Notes under the pieces: generated by a model
What the model saw: only the letters and a program-made list of their open reading frames with translations
Databases searched by the model: none
What the model was told of the DNA's origin: nothing
Assembly: GCA_015680685.1 (NCBI GenBank)
Contig: MNCI01025442.1
Location: 322,112-386,111 of the forward strand
Source: Gnetum montanum
Lineage: Eukaryota; Streptophyta; Gnetopsida; Gnetales; Gnetaceae
Direction of reading: 5' to 3'
DNA: 64,000 bases
Translations under genes and position numbers: made by a program
Shown here: one piece after another, positions 35,364-48,300 of the stretch
Layout: the number at the start of each line of letters is the position of its first letter
Numbering within the stretch: the stretch's first letter is position 1

Positions 35364-36183
35364 TGATGAGTCATGATTTGACTAGCTTTGATATCAAATA
35401 CTTGATATCAGGCCTCAAGATGCAATGTTGAATATTTGATATCATAGGATATATGCTGGCCTATAAATATAGTGCTTGGGCACATGAATTGGACATTATT
35501 TTTCATCATAGAGTAATGAAGTTCTTACAGTTTAGCCATTTTTGAGTTAGAATATTTCTAAGTGCCCATAGCAGAAGTTTGAGTGTGTATAGATCTTTGT
35601 TCGAGCGTTGATGTACTTGAGCACAATAGTGTGATGGAAATAAAGATGGGCCCTTTTGATAATCCTTGCAGCATTGAGAATAAATTAATGTTTCTTTTAA
35701 TGCATTTAATATTCATGCACTTTAATTCACTTTAATTAAGCAAGTAATTTCTAGTTTGTTAATGAACACAAGCACAACCACTTCAAGCATATGTGTAGCA
35801 CCTGGTAGCCTAGAAATACTCAACGGTTGTTAACCTAGTAGCACTATATGTGTTTAGGATGTGTTTGGAGAGTGGGAATAGGTACTTGTGTTAGGCTAGC
35901 TAGGTAGTAGATTAATTAGATATCAAATTTCTCTAACTTTCATTCTTGCTCTAGGTGATAAAACTTATAAAATATAAAATGATAAAAATCATATACCTCA
36001 ATTGCACTTAACCATACACTTGTACCTCACAAGTGGAACTAAGAAGACAATGATTGTCCTAATTAGATTTCACTTTCTAGAACTAAAGTACTTAGGAACT
36101 TAAGGTCCATAGCATTCAATCATATCATGTGTGAACACTTGTGATTTGTATGGTTGGGTGTAGGGGTACCTCACCGCTCATCA
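35364..36183 (+). repeat. 3' LTR of element B
   Basis: It runs from TGATGAGTCATGATTTG to CCGCTCATCA, preceded by the purine run GTGGGGGTG. U3 carries four GATATC units (35389-35450). There is one TATA box (CCTATAAATATAG near 35460-35472). AAAGG (36184-36188) follows directly. Confidence 0.9.
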
Positions 36184-36188
36184 AAAGG

Positions 36189-37346
36189 CATGATCAACAA
36201 AAGTCATGCAAGTGGATCCTTCCCAAAGTAAGCTTGTGCCATTAATGCCATTGCATGTTCTCATACCTAGGAGTTTATAGGCATCAAGGATGATTAATGA
36301 TCATGGATTATTAAAACTCAAGCTCACATAAGAAATTACCAAATAATTAAGACATACCAAAAGAGATATATTAATTAACTATGATAGGAGGCAGTGAAGT
36401 GGTGGATGACAAGAGTTGAATGATGGGAGGGAGAGTGGCAATGGAGTCTTGCATCCTCATGGCATGTATTCCTAGTGGAATATGTGGTTAATGTGACTTG
36501 ATAGTGTACCATACTTAGTCAAAATTAAGTCCATCCATGTCTAGTAACTTCGCATAAGCACAATTAGACTGTTTGATCCCTAGAGTTCATGATCATTTCC
36601 ATAGGTCATCCACCATTCAATATAGAGAAGAAAAGAGAAGTAAGAAGTTGGGAAGGGCCTTATTTAGAGGGGTATCTTTAGGCATGGGTAACATATCTTT
36701 ATAACTCCATAATTAGTGCTTGTAGCTCATCATTTTATCTAAGAAGTATGCTTTAAATTTCCATGTTTGTTTTTTTTTCGTAAATGGGAATCACACCATG
36801 CAAAGACATTCTTCTAGTTAATGGTCGACATTAGGAATGGTGAGGAATCGATGAGAATACTCATAAAACACAAGAAGGTAAGCAAGTACAAAATGTAAAA
36901 AATCCCATTGAAGCCACATCCTTATCTATTTGTCTTGATTCATTTCAAGTTCATTAAGTATCAAGGTCATAGGTTCTTTTATAAGTTGTAATTCAAAAAA
37001 TACCTCATGCTTCCAATATAAAAGAACACCATGGAGTTGAGTGGAATGGGTAGATGATGTGAGCTCATTGCTTGATATCACAAGAAAATCAATGTTTCAT
37101 TAATTAATGTCATAATTTAAAGATGAAATCTAGTCATTAAGTAAAAAATTTAGACTATAGGGTTTAATTACACTTTCAACAATCAACAACTGTATTAAGC
37201 ACCAAAGTCCTGATGGCAAAAATGAAGAAAACACATGTAAGAAAATTTAAACAAGGAAAAATATATAAGATAAATTGCAAAAAATTTAAGAAAATTAAAA
37301 ATGTATAAAGAATATTGTAAAAAAAATTTGAAAAAATGAGGAGTCA
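36189..37346 (-). other. 3' non-coding region of element F, right part
   Basis: It continues element F after the G/B insertion. 36190-36250 matches the GTGG.TCCT.CCCAAAG block of D and J. It becomes A-rich in + orientation (37140-37340), i.e. T-rich downstream of integrase on the minus strand. No gene is seen. Confidence 0.65.
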
Positions 37347-39350
37347 TTATAATATGTTAGCATGACCATCTTCTCCATGATTGAGTTGGAAGGAGGAAAT
37401 CCAAAATATAAAGCATTCTTGGTCATCGATTGAGGTGTTGTTGCCATTGGTTATTCTTGAGTCTAAGAAAGGTTTGACTTTTTGCATGTTGACCAATAAT
37501 CTTTTGTTTGGGTTGGCAAGATGGTAAATCATCATGGTTCTAGATGAAAAAGTTGCATGTATAATGTAAGGTCCCTTCCATAGCATTTGGAATTTTGTAC
37601 ATTGAGGTCCATGTATGGGATTCTAGTAGAGAACCTTATCTTCTCGTTGGAACTTAACTTTTTAAATTTTGAGATCATGGCATTGCTTGCTATGTGCCTT
37701 GTACACTTCATTCAAGGATAGGACCATTAATTGGTTCTCATCTAGCATGTTTAAGTTTATTAATCTTTCTCTTTGGGCTAGAATTAAATTGAGGTCAAGG
37801 TCTCAAGTTGTTGAATGTATACAAAGCTTTATTTGGATAGGAAGAGTTGGGAGTTTCTTGTACACTAACTCATAGGGAGAATAACTAATAGGAATTTTTC
37901 GTGTTGATTGATAAGTTCAAAGAGCATCATTGAGTTTGGTGCTTTAGTCTTTCCTATACTTACTAACTATGTGTATTAGTATCTTTGTTATTTTTCTATT
38001 TGTGACCTTTGGTTGACCATTGGCTTGGGGGTGGTATGGAGTTATGAGTTTATGTTCAACCCCCAAGTGTTGCATAAGTTTTTGAAAATTGGCACCTGTA
38101 AAGTATGTTTCATGATCAGAAATTAATGCTCCTAGCACACCAAACTTGTTTACCACATTTTTTTGTACAAATTATACTACAGTAGAAGATGAATAGTCAA
38201 TGATGGTAGAAGCTTCATCCCACTTGATGTAATAGTGAACAACAATGATTATGTATGTCTTCCATTAGACCTAGGGTTGCTGGATACCATGAAGTTAATG
38301 CCCCAAATATCAAAAGGCTCCATTGTTAGAGCCCTTCCATTCATGTAGTCATTCCTCCATCTCATTGGCATTTGTTACATGAAGAGAAGAAGTGATGGAT
38401 TTCCCTGAAGATCGTTGGCTGGTAATACCCTACCATCAAGATTTTAATGGCCATCCTCCTTCCAATGTAGTGGCCTCCACAAGAGCCTTCATGTCCTAGA
38501 GGACTCAAAGTTGAGTTCCATAAGGTACAAATCATCTTACTAGGCCATCAAGAAAACTCTTATAGAGGTTACCCTTGATTTCCATGAAGTGTTTGGCCCA
38601 ACAAAGAAACTAGTATTTCTTCTTGCTATCCCATTCATGTGGCATCTCTTGAGTAAGTACGTAGGAGAGGATGTGATCATACCATTTGGAATCCTTGGAA
38701 TTTTGAACATCAACAACATTAGCAAAGGGGAGTTCATTTGGAAACTGATCAAATAATGACCCTTCATCCTCTTTGCTATCCCATTGTAATTGAGACAAGT
38801 GGTCAGTAAGCACATTCTTAGTCCCCTTTTTTTCTATCATTGTAAGAGAAAAATCTTAAAGAATCACTAGCCACCATATGACATGGGGGCTCATCATTGG
38901 TTTGTTTATTAAGAACTATATGGCACTATGGTAGATGCATACAAAAACTTAGTATCCAAGCTCATAGTGCCTAAAATTTTCTAGGGCATACACCATTACT
39001 ATGAGCTCCTTTTTAGTGATGGTGTAGTTTAGTTGTGCACCCACAATGCTTTTTTTTCCATAATGGATGTAATATGGACATTTCTAATCATCTAATTATG
39101 TAAGCATGACTTGTAAGGTGTAATTGGATGCATCGGTCATGATGTAGAATGGATTTAACTAGTGAGGTGCCTATAGAATTGGAGCTTCTACAAGATTCTA
39201 TTTTAACTGCTAGAATGCACTCTTGCATTTTTTGGTCTAGGTGAATGGTACCTTCTTTTTTTTTGAATTCCACCAATGGTTTAATGATTTTTGAGAAGTT
39301 TCGATGAAGTGCCTATAATAACTTGTGTAAACAAGAAATTGCTATCCAAG
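37347..39350 (-). pseudogene. pol: Integrase, RNase H and end of RT of element F (decayed)
   Basis: On the minus strand: end of RT (TSYYRHFIE, then VEFKKKEGTIHLDQKMQE), RNase H remnants (39150-38830), connection, and integrase (38580-37347). Integrase shows FGVLGALISDHETYF and HPQANGQPKVTNRKI, i.e. the second catalytic Asp kept, with the Glu replaced by Lys as in element C. The C terminus is MLWKGPYIIHATFSS, LVNMQKVKPF and SSFQLNHGEDGHANIL before its stop. RT proper, protease and gag should follow to the right but are missing. Confidence 0.75.
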
Positions 39351-41462
39351 ATGCATTGTCAATTAGGATCCTATGCTATAATAGAATTGATTTTGGCCTT
39401 TGCCATCTAGATTTCTTTCTCATTTATTAGTTTGTACATGCCCACTTGGTCTTCAAAGTGTTCTTTAAGCCTTTCATGTTTCTAAGTATCATTTTGCCAT
39501 GCATTAACTTCTGTCTAATGGCACATACCTTCTCCATAGAGAGGGTTTTGTTTTCTCTTATGAGGCAAGTCATATCTTGGTTGATCCTCATCAGTTGCTC
39601 TCTCAACTAATGGATACTTTCTTCTAGAGTGTTTTTCTACTTTTCTATTATGGTCAATCTCATGTTATCTATAATGAGTTATTTTTCTTCCTGTAAGGTA
39701 GCAAGTGCTTTGGTATGGACATATGATCAAGCTTTCGCCATTGAAGCATCTCATACTGCCTTTTATTTCTCATCTACTATATCTTTATTATTCATAATGA
39801 GAAAACTGATCTACTTAGTTTTGAATTATGCTATCTGATTTGGTGCTATGAACTGAGTTGGATCTCTTCTTTTTGCTTTCAAGGCTACAAGCTCTTCTTG
39901 TAATTGGAAAAGCTCATTCTTAGCATGCTCTGCCCTAGTTTTTGGTCAAGATTAAATTTTCTTTGGTGGTAATTAATTCAAACTATGTTATAGTGATATC
40001 ACTAGGAATATCAAATAGATTTGTCATAACTTGTCCTATTTGCAATAGTCTCTCTAACACATCTTCATGTTCTATAGAAGTCATAGAGGCACCAATGAGC
40101 ATTCGAGCATCTTTGGTTCTAGAAATATCACTTGACAGCACAACAAGTATGTTAAATTTTTGTTTGATGTGATTTTTGATCACTTCTATAGCTCTCGCTG
40201 CATCATGATATTGCATGATCACAACTGTGGCTCCTTCTCTAGATTCAAGCACCACTTGGAATGATCTGATGTTCTTGAAAATATGTTATGATCACCAAGC
40301 CCCTCCTTATGAATACAACAATATTTGTCCACTAGTAGGATTGGTTGAAATGGATGATATGACTACATCATTAATAACTTTGAATAGATTAACCTCTTTT
40401 TTACTTTCCCAATTGATAGTTTCTACAAGTTACTACAAATGACTCATTGAATGTCGGTAATCTTGTGACAATGGTGGTGAAACTTGTTGCTGTTGCTACT
40501 GTTATCTTATGGGTTGGGTAGTCTCATTAGTACCTTGCTGTTCTTCTAGTTGGTCCTTTTTGGGAGGCACTAGCTTGAGCATTTTGGCATAGAAAGCATT
40601 TTGTGTCTTTCTTAATGCATCCTTCGTATACCCTAAGATGCTAGCTTGTTTACATAACTTCTAGATAAGGCAAGGAAATGGAAGTGTTAACTTCCTTGCC
40701 TTCTTCTCCTCAAATTGCCTTTCAATTTCTATGAAGTAGAGGTGGACGATGTTTGCATTGGATTTTCCTATTAATATTGCACTTCCTCTAGTTGCATATG
40801 TATAGATTCCATTTATTCTCTTAGTAGAAAATAGGTGATAAGTGCTAATTTTGAAATAGATCTTTTCTTCTAAGTTAATTCACTGTATTCTTTATCTTCC
40901 TTGCTATACACCCACTACAACCATAACTTCCTGGTGTCTATGTTAGATCTATTTGATATCTATGCCACCTTTGCTCCTTGATTAGGCACATTCAATACCT
41001 CTTCTATTGACTTAACTAAGTAAGATATTGAGATTCCTTCAATTTTGATTGTTGCATCAGCTTCTCAATTTTGCCAAAACTAGAGTGTTTCTCCTAGATC
41101 CCATTCTCCTTTGTTTGTTAGAGTAGGCCACAAAGGAGATGACTGAAGTTGGGCCTTAATAGCGTCTAGAGAAAATTACAAAAATAGACTAAAGTTGAGT
41201 TCCAGAATGATTATTGACATGATGGATTTTTCCTAAATAGACTAAAGGCATTCAAGTGATAGTGTAAGTTGTTGTCTTGGGTACTGATGGAACATCCACT
41301 TTTTCTTGAGTAGATTGCTCTGTGGTGGGAATTTGTTGATGAATGCTAAAGGATTGTGCTTCCTTGTGAATTTTTCTTGCTCGCTTGTCCTCTTCCATGG
41401 CCTTGTGGTCTTTTACTTACTGGTTGTAGGAGTTCTCCTTGTGCTCCTCTTTTTGGGACCAT
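39351..41462 (-). pseudogene. aORF of element J (decayed)
   Basis: The start is ATG at 41462 (MVPKRGAQGELLQPVSKRP), directly after TTGATTGATTGTAG on the minus strand. It matches MAPKQKC...EGEPLQPREK of element C. A conserved segment at about 41125-40955 contains SPLWPTLTNKGEWDLGETLW and then I.ISYLVKSIEEVLNVP. A helical region (40255-39983: ESREGATVVIMQYHDAARAI) and a Q/E/K-rich coiled-coil-like C terminus (39900-39360) follow. It is broken by stops and frameshifts. Resemblance of the conserved segment to the putative plant transposon protein domain is from memory. Function unknown. Confidence 0.6.
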
Positions 41463-42892
41463 CTACAATCAATCAAGGGTTTGGAATTACTAATATATTC
41501 TCATAAATGAGCAACAATTTGATACCTTATTCATACCCTTAGTTATGTTAACTTCTTAGTTCATTATGGTTGTAGAGTGAGAAATTGTTTTAATAACAAC
41601 ACCATTAGTACTTTAAATAAGTGGTATGATTAATTAGAAGTGTTATTAAATTTGTTTTGGCCTTAACATAAATGATTTACTTTAAAAATTCTTAATATGT
41701 TTCCTTAGACTTACCCCTATAATATCTTTTGGTTGTTAGCAATTTTGAAGAAATCAACTCCAATTTCCCTTACTAGCACCCTCCCATGACTAAGGTGATN
41801 GCAAGATGGTAGGTGCTTGTGATATCATAGATACAATGTCACCATTGAAAAATCAAAATTTCTAAATGGTTTTCTTGGTGTTCCATAGGATAGTTAGAAG
41901 ATGTGAATCATGTTGAAAGGGTCTTGATATGGAGATAATGCTTTAGTTGTGAAAAATAAGTGTTGAAATTCAATGATTAAGGAGTCTTGGGCTATGATAG
42001 TATATGAAGTTTTGATGGAATGGATGAGAAAGACAACATTGTTATGTTATTAGAAAAGATAGTGTGAATGATATGGGAAGTATTTATTGTTATTTATTAG
42101 AATTGGAAGGCTTAGGATGATGTGGAATTGCTTGGTAGGTACAAGATACAACAGTTATACAAGTGGGTCCTACCCAAAGCAAGCTCTAGCCCTTAATTCC
42201 CTTGTATAACCACACCTAGAGGTGTCCTTAGGCACTTAAGGAGTTGAATGTAATGCATACCTATTAGAAAAATTCATATTAGTATCATAAAATTGGAAAA
42301 ATAACTCTATGTTACACAAAATCACAAGTTATGATTATTCAAATAGTGAGATGAAATGGTTTTAGAAGGGATTGCAAAAATTAGGACATGAGGTGTCTTA
42401 CCATAGGCATAATGAATTCTTGTGTTTTATTAGTGGTTAAGGTAATCATTAGCCTTTCTATCCATGATTCAAACAAGTCTAAACCACATTCAAGTGACAT
42501 TGCATCATTTCATCTCTTGGAATTACAATCATAAGACTATTAATGTTATAAAGAGTATTGTCATTTGCCATATTATCCAAGGGAGGAGTTTATTCATGGC
42601 ACTTTATTTTTATTTTTACATATCTGAGAAGCTACCTACCTTTAGGCCTAGGTAACATGTATTTTTAGTGGAACCCCCATAAACTTATTTTATGCTCTTT
42701 ATTTGTTATTTGTGTCAAGCTTTTTAAGATAGTACTTATTTTACTCTTACTCCCATTCTTTGTTATATCTACAAGGATATAATACAACCTTAGTAACATA
42801 AAACTTACAATAATAATCCAAAAAGAATCCACAAGTTCCCTTGATATCACACGCTTTTCATTCCCCCTTGGTTCCTCACTTTTTTGTGTAGG
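41463..42892 (-). other. 3' non-coding region of element J, left part
   Basis: No gene is seen. It contains a single N at 41800. 42140-42250 matches the GTGGGTCCTACCCAAAGC block of D and F. It is cut at 42892 by element C and resumes at 57139. Confidence 0.6.
42888..42892. repeat. Target-site duplication of element C, left copy
   Basis: GTAGG before the 5' LTR and ACAGG (57134-57138) after the 3' LTR. Three of five bases agree; both differences are transitions. The joined flanks continue the element J sequence. Confidence 0.5.
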
Positions 42893-43837
42893 TGATGAGT
42901 CATCATTGGTTGGCTATGTTGACGAGGCCTCATCAACACAACTAACCATGTCAACAAGGCCTCATCCACAAGGCCTTGCCAATGCATTTTGGCCTACGTC
43001 AATGATGCCTTGTCAATGTGGTGGCTATCTATCACTTATAAATATGCGCCTACTTGTCACATTTATGGGGACTCCAGATTTCAATTGTAGTGAAGCTATT
43101 GCATTTTTTCCATTCAAAAGTTAGAATTTTTCATTGAGTGCTTGCAGAAGGAGTCATTGAGTGTATGAATATTTATTCAAACATTGTTGTACCTAAGCAC
43201 AAAAGTGTGTGCGACAATAAAGATGAGCTTTTTGATAAACCTTGCAGCACTTTGGATAGATTAGCTTTCCTATTTATGCATTAAATGTTCTCAATTATTG
43301 GTTAATTATTTTCAATTATTTTGCAATTATTTCCTAGAAATTGAGTTAATGAGAATTATTGAGCTAGATAGATTAAATATGTAAGTATGACCACTTGAAG
43401 TGTAACACATATTCACTTGGTAATCCTAGCAGCGTTATTGCTTAGTACACCTAGTAGCATAGTGTTTGGTTGTCCAGCAGTGGATACGTGGGTTTAGGAC
43501 ATGTATGGAAAGTGAGAATGGATGCTTATGTTAGGATTAGTTTAATGATTAGTTAATTAGTCATTTAGATTAGTTAATTAAACTCCTTTTTATCTTCATT
43601 TCGATCACCCACAATATAAAATACAAAATGATAAAAATTGGATGCTTCAGTTACACTTAACCATACCAACGAATGTCACAAGTGTAATTGGAAGGACAAT
43701 AATTGACCTTAAGGCTAGATTCACTTCCTAAAGGGCTAGTGCACTAGAAATGATAAAGTCCATAGAATTTGACTGAGTTACATGTGAATGCTTCATGATT
43801 CGTATGGTTGGGTGTAGGGGTACCTTGCCACTCATCA
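42893..43837 (+). repeat. 5' LTR of element C
   Basis: It runs from TGATGAGTCATCATTGG to GCCACTCATCA. U3 carries repeated AGGCCTCATC-type units (42925-43010). A TATA box TATAAATA is at 43037-43044. It aligns over its whole length with 55342-55930 plus 56800-57133. Confidence 0.92.
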
Positions 43838-43838
43838 T

Positions 43839-43856
43839 TAGCACCATTGCTGGGGA
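43839..43856 (+). other. Primer-binding site of element C (decayed)
   Basis: TAGCACCATTGCTGGGGA starts two bases after the LTR end; 14 of 18 positions fit the tRNA-Asp site. Confidence 0.75.
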
Positions 43857-43989
43857 CTTTGTTTATGGAACATGTGCTATTTAGATATAAGTGAATATCA
43901 CTAATATTGTTGTATGAACTTAAGGTCATATCATTCCTACTATACATAAATTATAAAAGCACACCGACAATTTCATTTTGTTTTACAAA

Positions 43990-46420
43990 ATGTCTTCTTC
44001 TTCTCATAAGCATGATGATACTAAACCACTGGTCCCATAGGAATGCAAGGTGATATACACTCATCTAGATGAGTTTGTGTCAAATTTCACCTTCATCCTA
44101 CATTAGGATGAAAAAATGTGATGGTGTGATATGGAGGGCAATGTTGTTTTGGCCCTCAATAGATCTGTGCCTAGAATGCTAATTAAAACCCTTAAGAAGT
44201 TGGGCATAGTAGATCTTCATAAAGAGTACATTGTGGATTGATATGACACTTGAAACTATCATCCCACTAAAACACAACATAAGTGAGATAAACATCAGGA
44301 GAGACTCCATGAAGCCACAGAGAAGAAACATTACACTAACCCCTTGTTCCTACTAGATCAAGAAAATAATGAGGATCCTCCCTTGGAAGGTTCTCAACAT
44401 GAAGATTCTCCACCTCTTCCTAATGATGGTGAGGATGTGAACTTGACCCTGTGATCAGCTATTCATAAACTAGGTTCAAGGAAGAGTCATAGCCAAAGTA
44501 GGGACTTAGGTGAACATCACAATAATAAGGGATCTAATGATGGAGTTGTAAAAAGTGTAAGAGTGGTGGTGAACACTGTGGTGGCAGTGGTAGTCCACCT
44601 TCCTCTTCATCTGATTCCAAACATTCCTCTCCATTTGACGATTCTCATAGAAGCCATCATCAAAACAACTGTGATGAAGGTGATCGATTAAATAATAATG
44701 ACTGTGAAGACCACCAAAAGTGAAAGGGGTGGCCAAAACCATCATCATTGTCATCAATGCAACAATGATGATGAAGATTTCCTAGCAACTCGAAGTATGC
44801 TTAACATTGTAGAGGCAGCAAGAATTCCAACTAGGCATATGAAGGATAGTCAGATCAAATGCCTAGACATGAACAATATCCCAAGATTTGAGGGGGGATA
44901 CAACTCTGATCTGCAAACACATCTACAATATTTTCAAGATGCTTGTGCCTTATAAAAAATTGAGAACAAGTGGCAAAAAATCAAGATTTTTTCAAGGACA
45001 CTCATTAAGGAAGCTAAAATTTGGTACCTGTCCTTAGAACCAGAACTTATTCAAAGATGGAGTACCATGTTAGAACTGTTCAATGATAAATATCAAATGT
45101 ACTCTAGAGTATCTAATCTAAGAAGGCAAATACAAGGCTAGAAAAAAGGAGCACATGAACCCTTGGATGCTACCATGGGTTGATACTATTCACTCTTACA
45201 TAGATGCCTTGGCCATGGTTACTCTTAGAGGGAACAACTTCACCACATCATAGATGGACTCAGGGCAGAAATGAGAAGGACCCTTGGGGTGTATGCCCAA
45301 GGGAGGTTGTCTGAAATGAGAGCTCATTATATCCAAAGGCTAATTGAATAGGTAGCAAAAGAAGAAGGTGAGCTATGAAAAGGGGAGAGTGCTGAAGAGT
45401 ATAATAGGGATCCATCCATCAGAAAATGAGAGGTCTGATTTTGTGATGAGGAGAAGTCACCACTTGATGAAGTGATGAACAAAAAGACCTTGCCTATCCA
45501 AAAATCTATTTCTGACATTTTAGCCAAGGTTGATAAGTTATGGGACTCTTTGGATGAAAATTTTTAAACCACTTTGAAGATTGCTGAAGAATCCAAAGAG
45601 CAAAATATTGATCATAATTGTAGAAGGTGAAAAGAAGCTGAACATGCCTACCAAAGAGGTAAGGGCAAAGCTACTATAGCAGAGGAAGTTGTGGAGTCCA
45701 ACTCTGATGATGAAACTAAATATGACATATATCAATATGAACATCCCAATGGATGTTGCCCTATGGTGTCACACTTATAAGAATCTAGAGTGTATTCATT
45801 GAACCCCTACCTAGCACATAGGCAAGCTCCAAGATGATTGCCTTATCCTTAAGGTAGTCCAAGATAGTTCCACCAGCAAGAACAAGCTTACTACCCAAGT
45901 GGAACTCCTCCACAACCTTATGAATAGTACCAATAGTGGTACCAACCATAATCATGGAGAATGCTACGACCAAGGTAGTAGTACCCTTATAGGCAACCAA
46001 ATCCATACGGGTACTATGTTTAGCAACCTATCTCCCGTAGAAGTTTGACAAGTCATGCATCATTATAGCATCACTATTACCCTCCAGAGTACCATTGAAG
46101 ACATTCATCATCTACTCAAGAGAAAAACCCATATTAGTATCCTTATCATCCTCGACATCCCTCTGCACCAACACCTCCACCTTTAACTCAGTTACCTCAT
46201 GCTCCATTGATGCAGGGTGAAATTTCTCCACAGCCACAATAATGAAATGCTACAAGGGATGTACACTACAACTAGTTTTTCAATAAAGTGGTTTGGATAA
46301 TCTATCAAGAAAGCACCCTTTCTTCTGGCCCAACAATCCTCTCCATCTCTCACAATCTACTCTGGCTAATCACCCTCCATCTCTAGTACCCTCATTCTCT
46401 ACATCAAATACCTTTAAGCA
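43990..46420 (+). pseudogene. gag: gag of element C (decayed)
   Basis: Start ATG 43990 (MSSSSHKHDD). The amber codon at 44104-44106 is at the same position as in B. A serine/histidine-rich linker follows, then the capsid core at about 44700-45290 (CLDMNNIPRFEGGYNSDL, WQKIKIF, KIWYLSLEPELIQRWS, HEPLDATMG). Next come a KE-rich segment, the YEHPNGC knuckle remnant near 45740 and a proline-rich tail. Stops HL*E (about 45778), R*L (about 45835) and YP*G (about 45855) are partly shared with B and J. Confidence 0.75.
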
Positions 46421-46951
46421 TCCTTCAAATTAAGTGTTGCCTTGGATCTGCACTATAATGCTAACTCATGTTGTTTCTAACTAGATCAAGGCTGAAAACC
46501 TTCCTACAAAAAGATCTAATCTAGGAAGTTCACTCATCTTTCTATAGATTACTAGACAAGAGCCATGCAAGGCTCTTCTTGACTCTGGTTCTAGAGTTAA
46601 CCTCATCTCCCTTGATATGTATAAAGCCTGGAACCTGCCACCTCTTAAGAAGAGCAACATCTATCTAGAATTATTAGATTAGTTGATTATGGTTCCTTTG
46701 GGATTAGTAGAGGACATTGTGATCATAGTTTGCGGGTGGTCCTATCCTGTTAATTTTCTAGTAATTAAGGTAGACAACTGCAAAAGTGACTTTTCCATCA
46801 TCATGGGAAGGGCTTGGTTAAGCATGGTTGATGTCCAAATGGGTACAAGGGACCTATCCCTCAAAATATCTAAGGAGAATGAGTTGGGAAAAATCAAGAA
46901 GAAGCGATTTCCATGCATCGAGTATAATGATAAAAAGTGCAATTGTGTGTA
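46421..46951 (+). pseudogene. pro: Aspartic protease of element C
   Basis: The active site LLDSGSRVNLIS begins near 46575, with Asp-Ser-Gly intact (GAC TCT GGT from 46581). Then come CGWSYPVNFLVIKV, FSIIMGRAWLS and the end PCIEYNDKKCNCV at 46912-46949. The frame from 46683 to 46951 is open. Stops near 46470, 46550 and 46680 break the upstream part. Confidence 0.75.
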
Positions 46952-48300
46952 AAATATTTGATGAATCAGAAGCACATACATGAAGGCATGTAATCAGTGT
47001 GTGCAAGAAATTAATATTCAATAGTGTCTGTACGCAATAACCACAAAGTAGAAGGGAACCAAGTTATTGATAGCTAATTCAGATAGTAGCACAATATGCA
47101 TGGAGCCAATTGAGAGCTTAACCTATGCATATATAGAAGGCATGGACAAAATTGAACAAGTCCATTCCAAACTCTCTAATGAAGATGATGATAACTATTG
47201 GGGAGAGTTGGAGATCCCTAATCACTTCCAGCAGGAGTCCTTAGAATTAAAAAATTTACTAGTTGAAATGGAGTATGCATTTTAAAGAATGGTAAATTGG
47301 CCATCATTAATGCCAAACTTGCTCCTAAGAAAAAAGAAAAGTTTTTGAAAGTGGTAAATAAATGGTCAACAACATTTGCTTGGTCATATCTAGAACTAAT
47401 AGGGATCTATCCAAGGATATTCCAGCACCACATCTACACTAACATAGCCATGAAGACTAGAAGGCAGTCGCAAAGGCAGCTAAACCCAAAATTGAAGAAA
47501 ATCGTTAAGAAGGAGATATAGAAACTCCTCAAGGTAGGGTTTATCTATCCAATCATGGATAGTGAGTGGGTTAGCCCACTTGTAATTGTACCAGAGAAGG
47601 ATGGTAAATGGTGGGTTTGCATTGACTTTAGGTTGTTAAACATGGTAACATTTAAGGATCACTTTCCTTTACCACTTGTGGATCAAGTATTAGACACCAT
47701 ATTCGAGCATTGTTATTATAGTTTCCTAGATGGTTATAGTGGCTATAACCAAATCCAAATTATTCTGGAAGACCAAGCCAAGACAACATTCATGAGTCCT
47801 TGGGGGACTTTTGCATACTGTAAATGCCATTTGACCTATGCAATGCCCTTACAACATTTTAACGCTTAGTCCTTAGTATCTTTCAACAAAAAATTGGTAG
47901 CGATGTTGAAGTTTTTATGGATGACTTCTCCACCTATAGAGATACCTTTAAACAAGCCTTGGACCAACTTGAGCAAGTATTGAAGAGATGTGTTGAGACA
48001 AACCTACAACTCAATTGGCAAAAGAGCTATCTCATGGTCCAAAAAGGCATTGTGCTAGGGCACCAAATTTTATAGAAAGGGATTGAGGTAGATCCAAAAA
48101 AGATAAGGGTCATCCAAGGAATAACATGCCAACTAGAGACCATCAAAGATGTTCATTCATTCCTTGGATACACTGGTTACTATTGATGCTTTATTGAGAA
48201 CTTTTCTAAGATTGCAAAGTCGTTGGTAGAGCTTACAAAGAAAGATGCACCTTTCATATGGACCAAGGAATATAAAAATCCATTCCAATAATTAAAAGGA
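46952..48300 (+). pseudogene. Reverse transcriptase of element C (decayed)
   Basis: The protease-RT linker includes WGELEIPNHFQQESLELKNL and the block KWSTTFAWSYLELIGI. RT follows with MDSEWVSPLVIVPEKDGKW (47555), FPLPLVDQVLDTIF, FLDGYSGYNQIQI, TTFMSPWGTFAY and the catalytic VFMDDFS (47911-47931). A frameshift near 47825 and stops separate the parts. The FMDDFS form, in place of YVDD or YIDD, is typical of Athila-type RTs as I know them. Confidence 0.8.

Larger units (their letters stand above)
26221..36183 (+). mobile_element. Element B: Athila-like element with gag and pol
   Basis: Order: 5' LTR lacking the start of U3, primer site, gag, protease, RT, RNase H, integrase, 3' non-coding region, a remnant of the aORF, polypurine tract, 3' LTR. 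The left edge is joined to the antisense arm G, not to a target duplication; the duplication lies outside arm G (24006-24010) and after B's right LTR (36184-36188). All genes are broken. Confidence 0.85.

Noticed and set aside
24006-36188. Two independent insertions (G then B) with AAAGG matching by chance
   Set aside because: The joined flanks reconstruct the uninterrupted sequence seen in element D, with exactly five bases duplicated, which is hard to get by chance.
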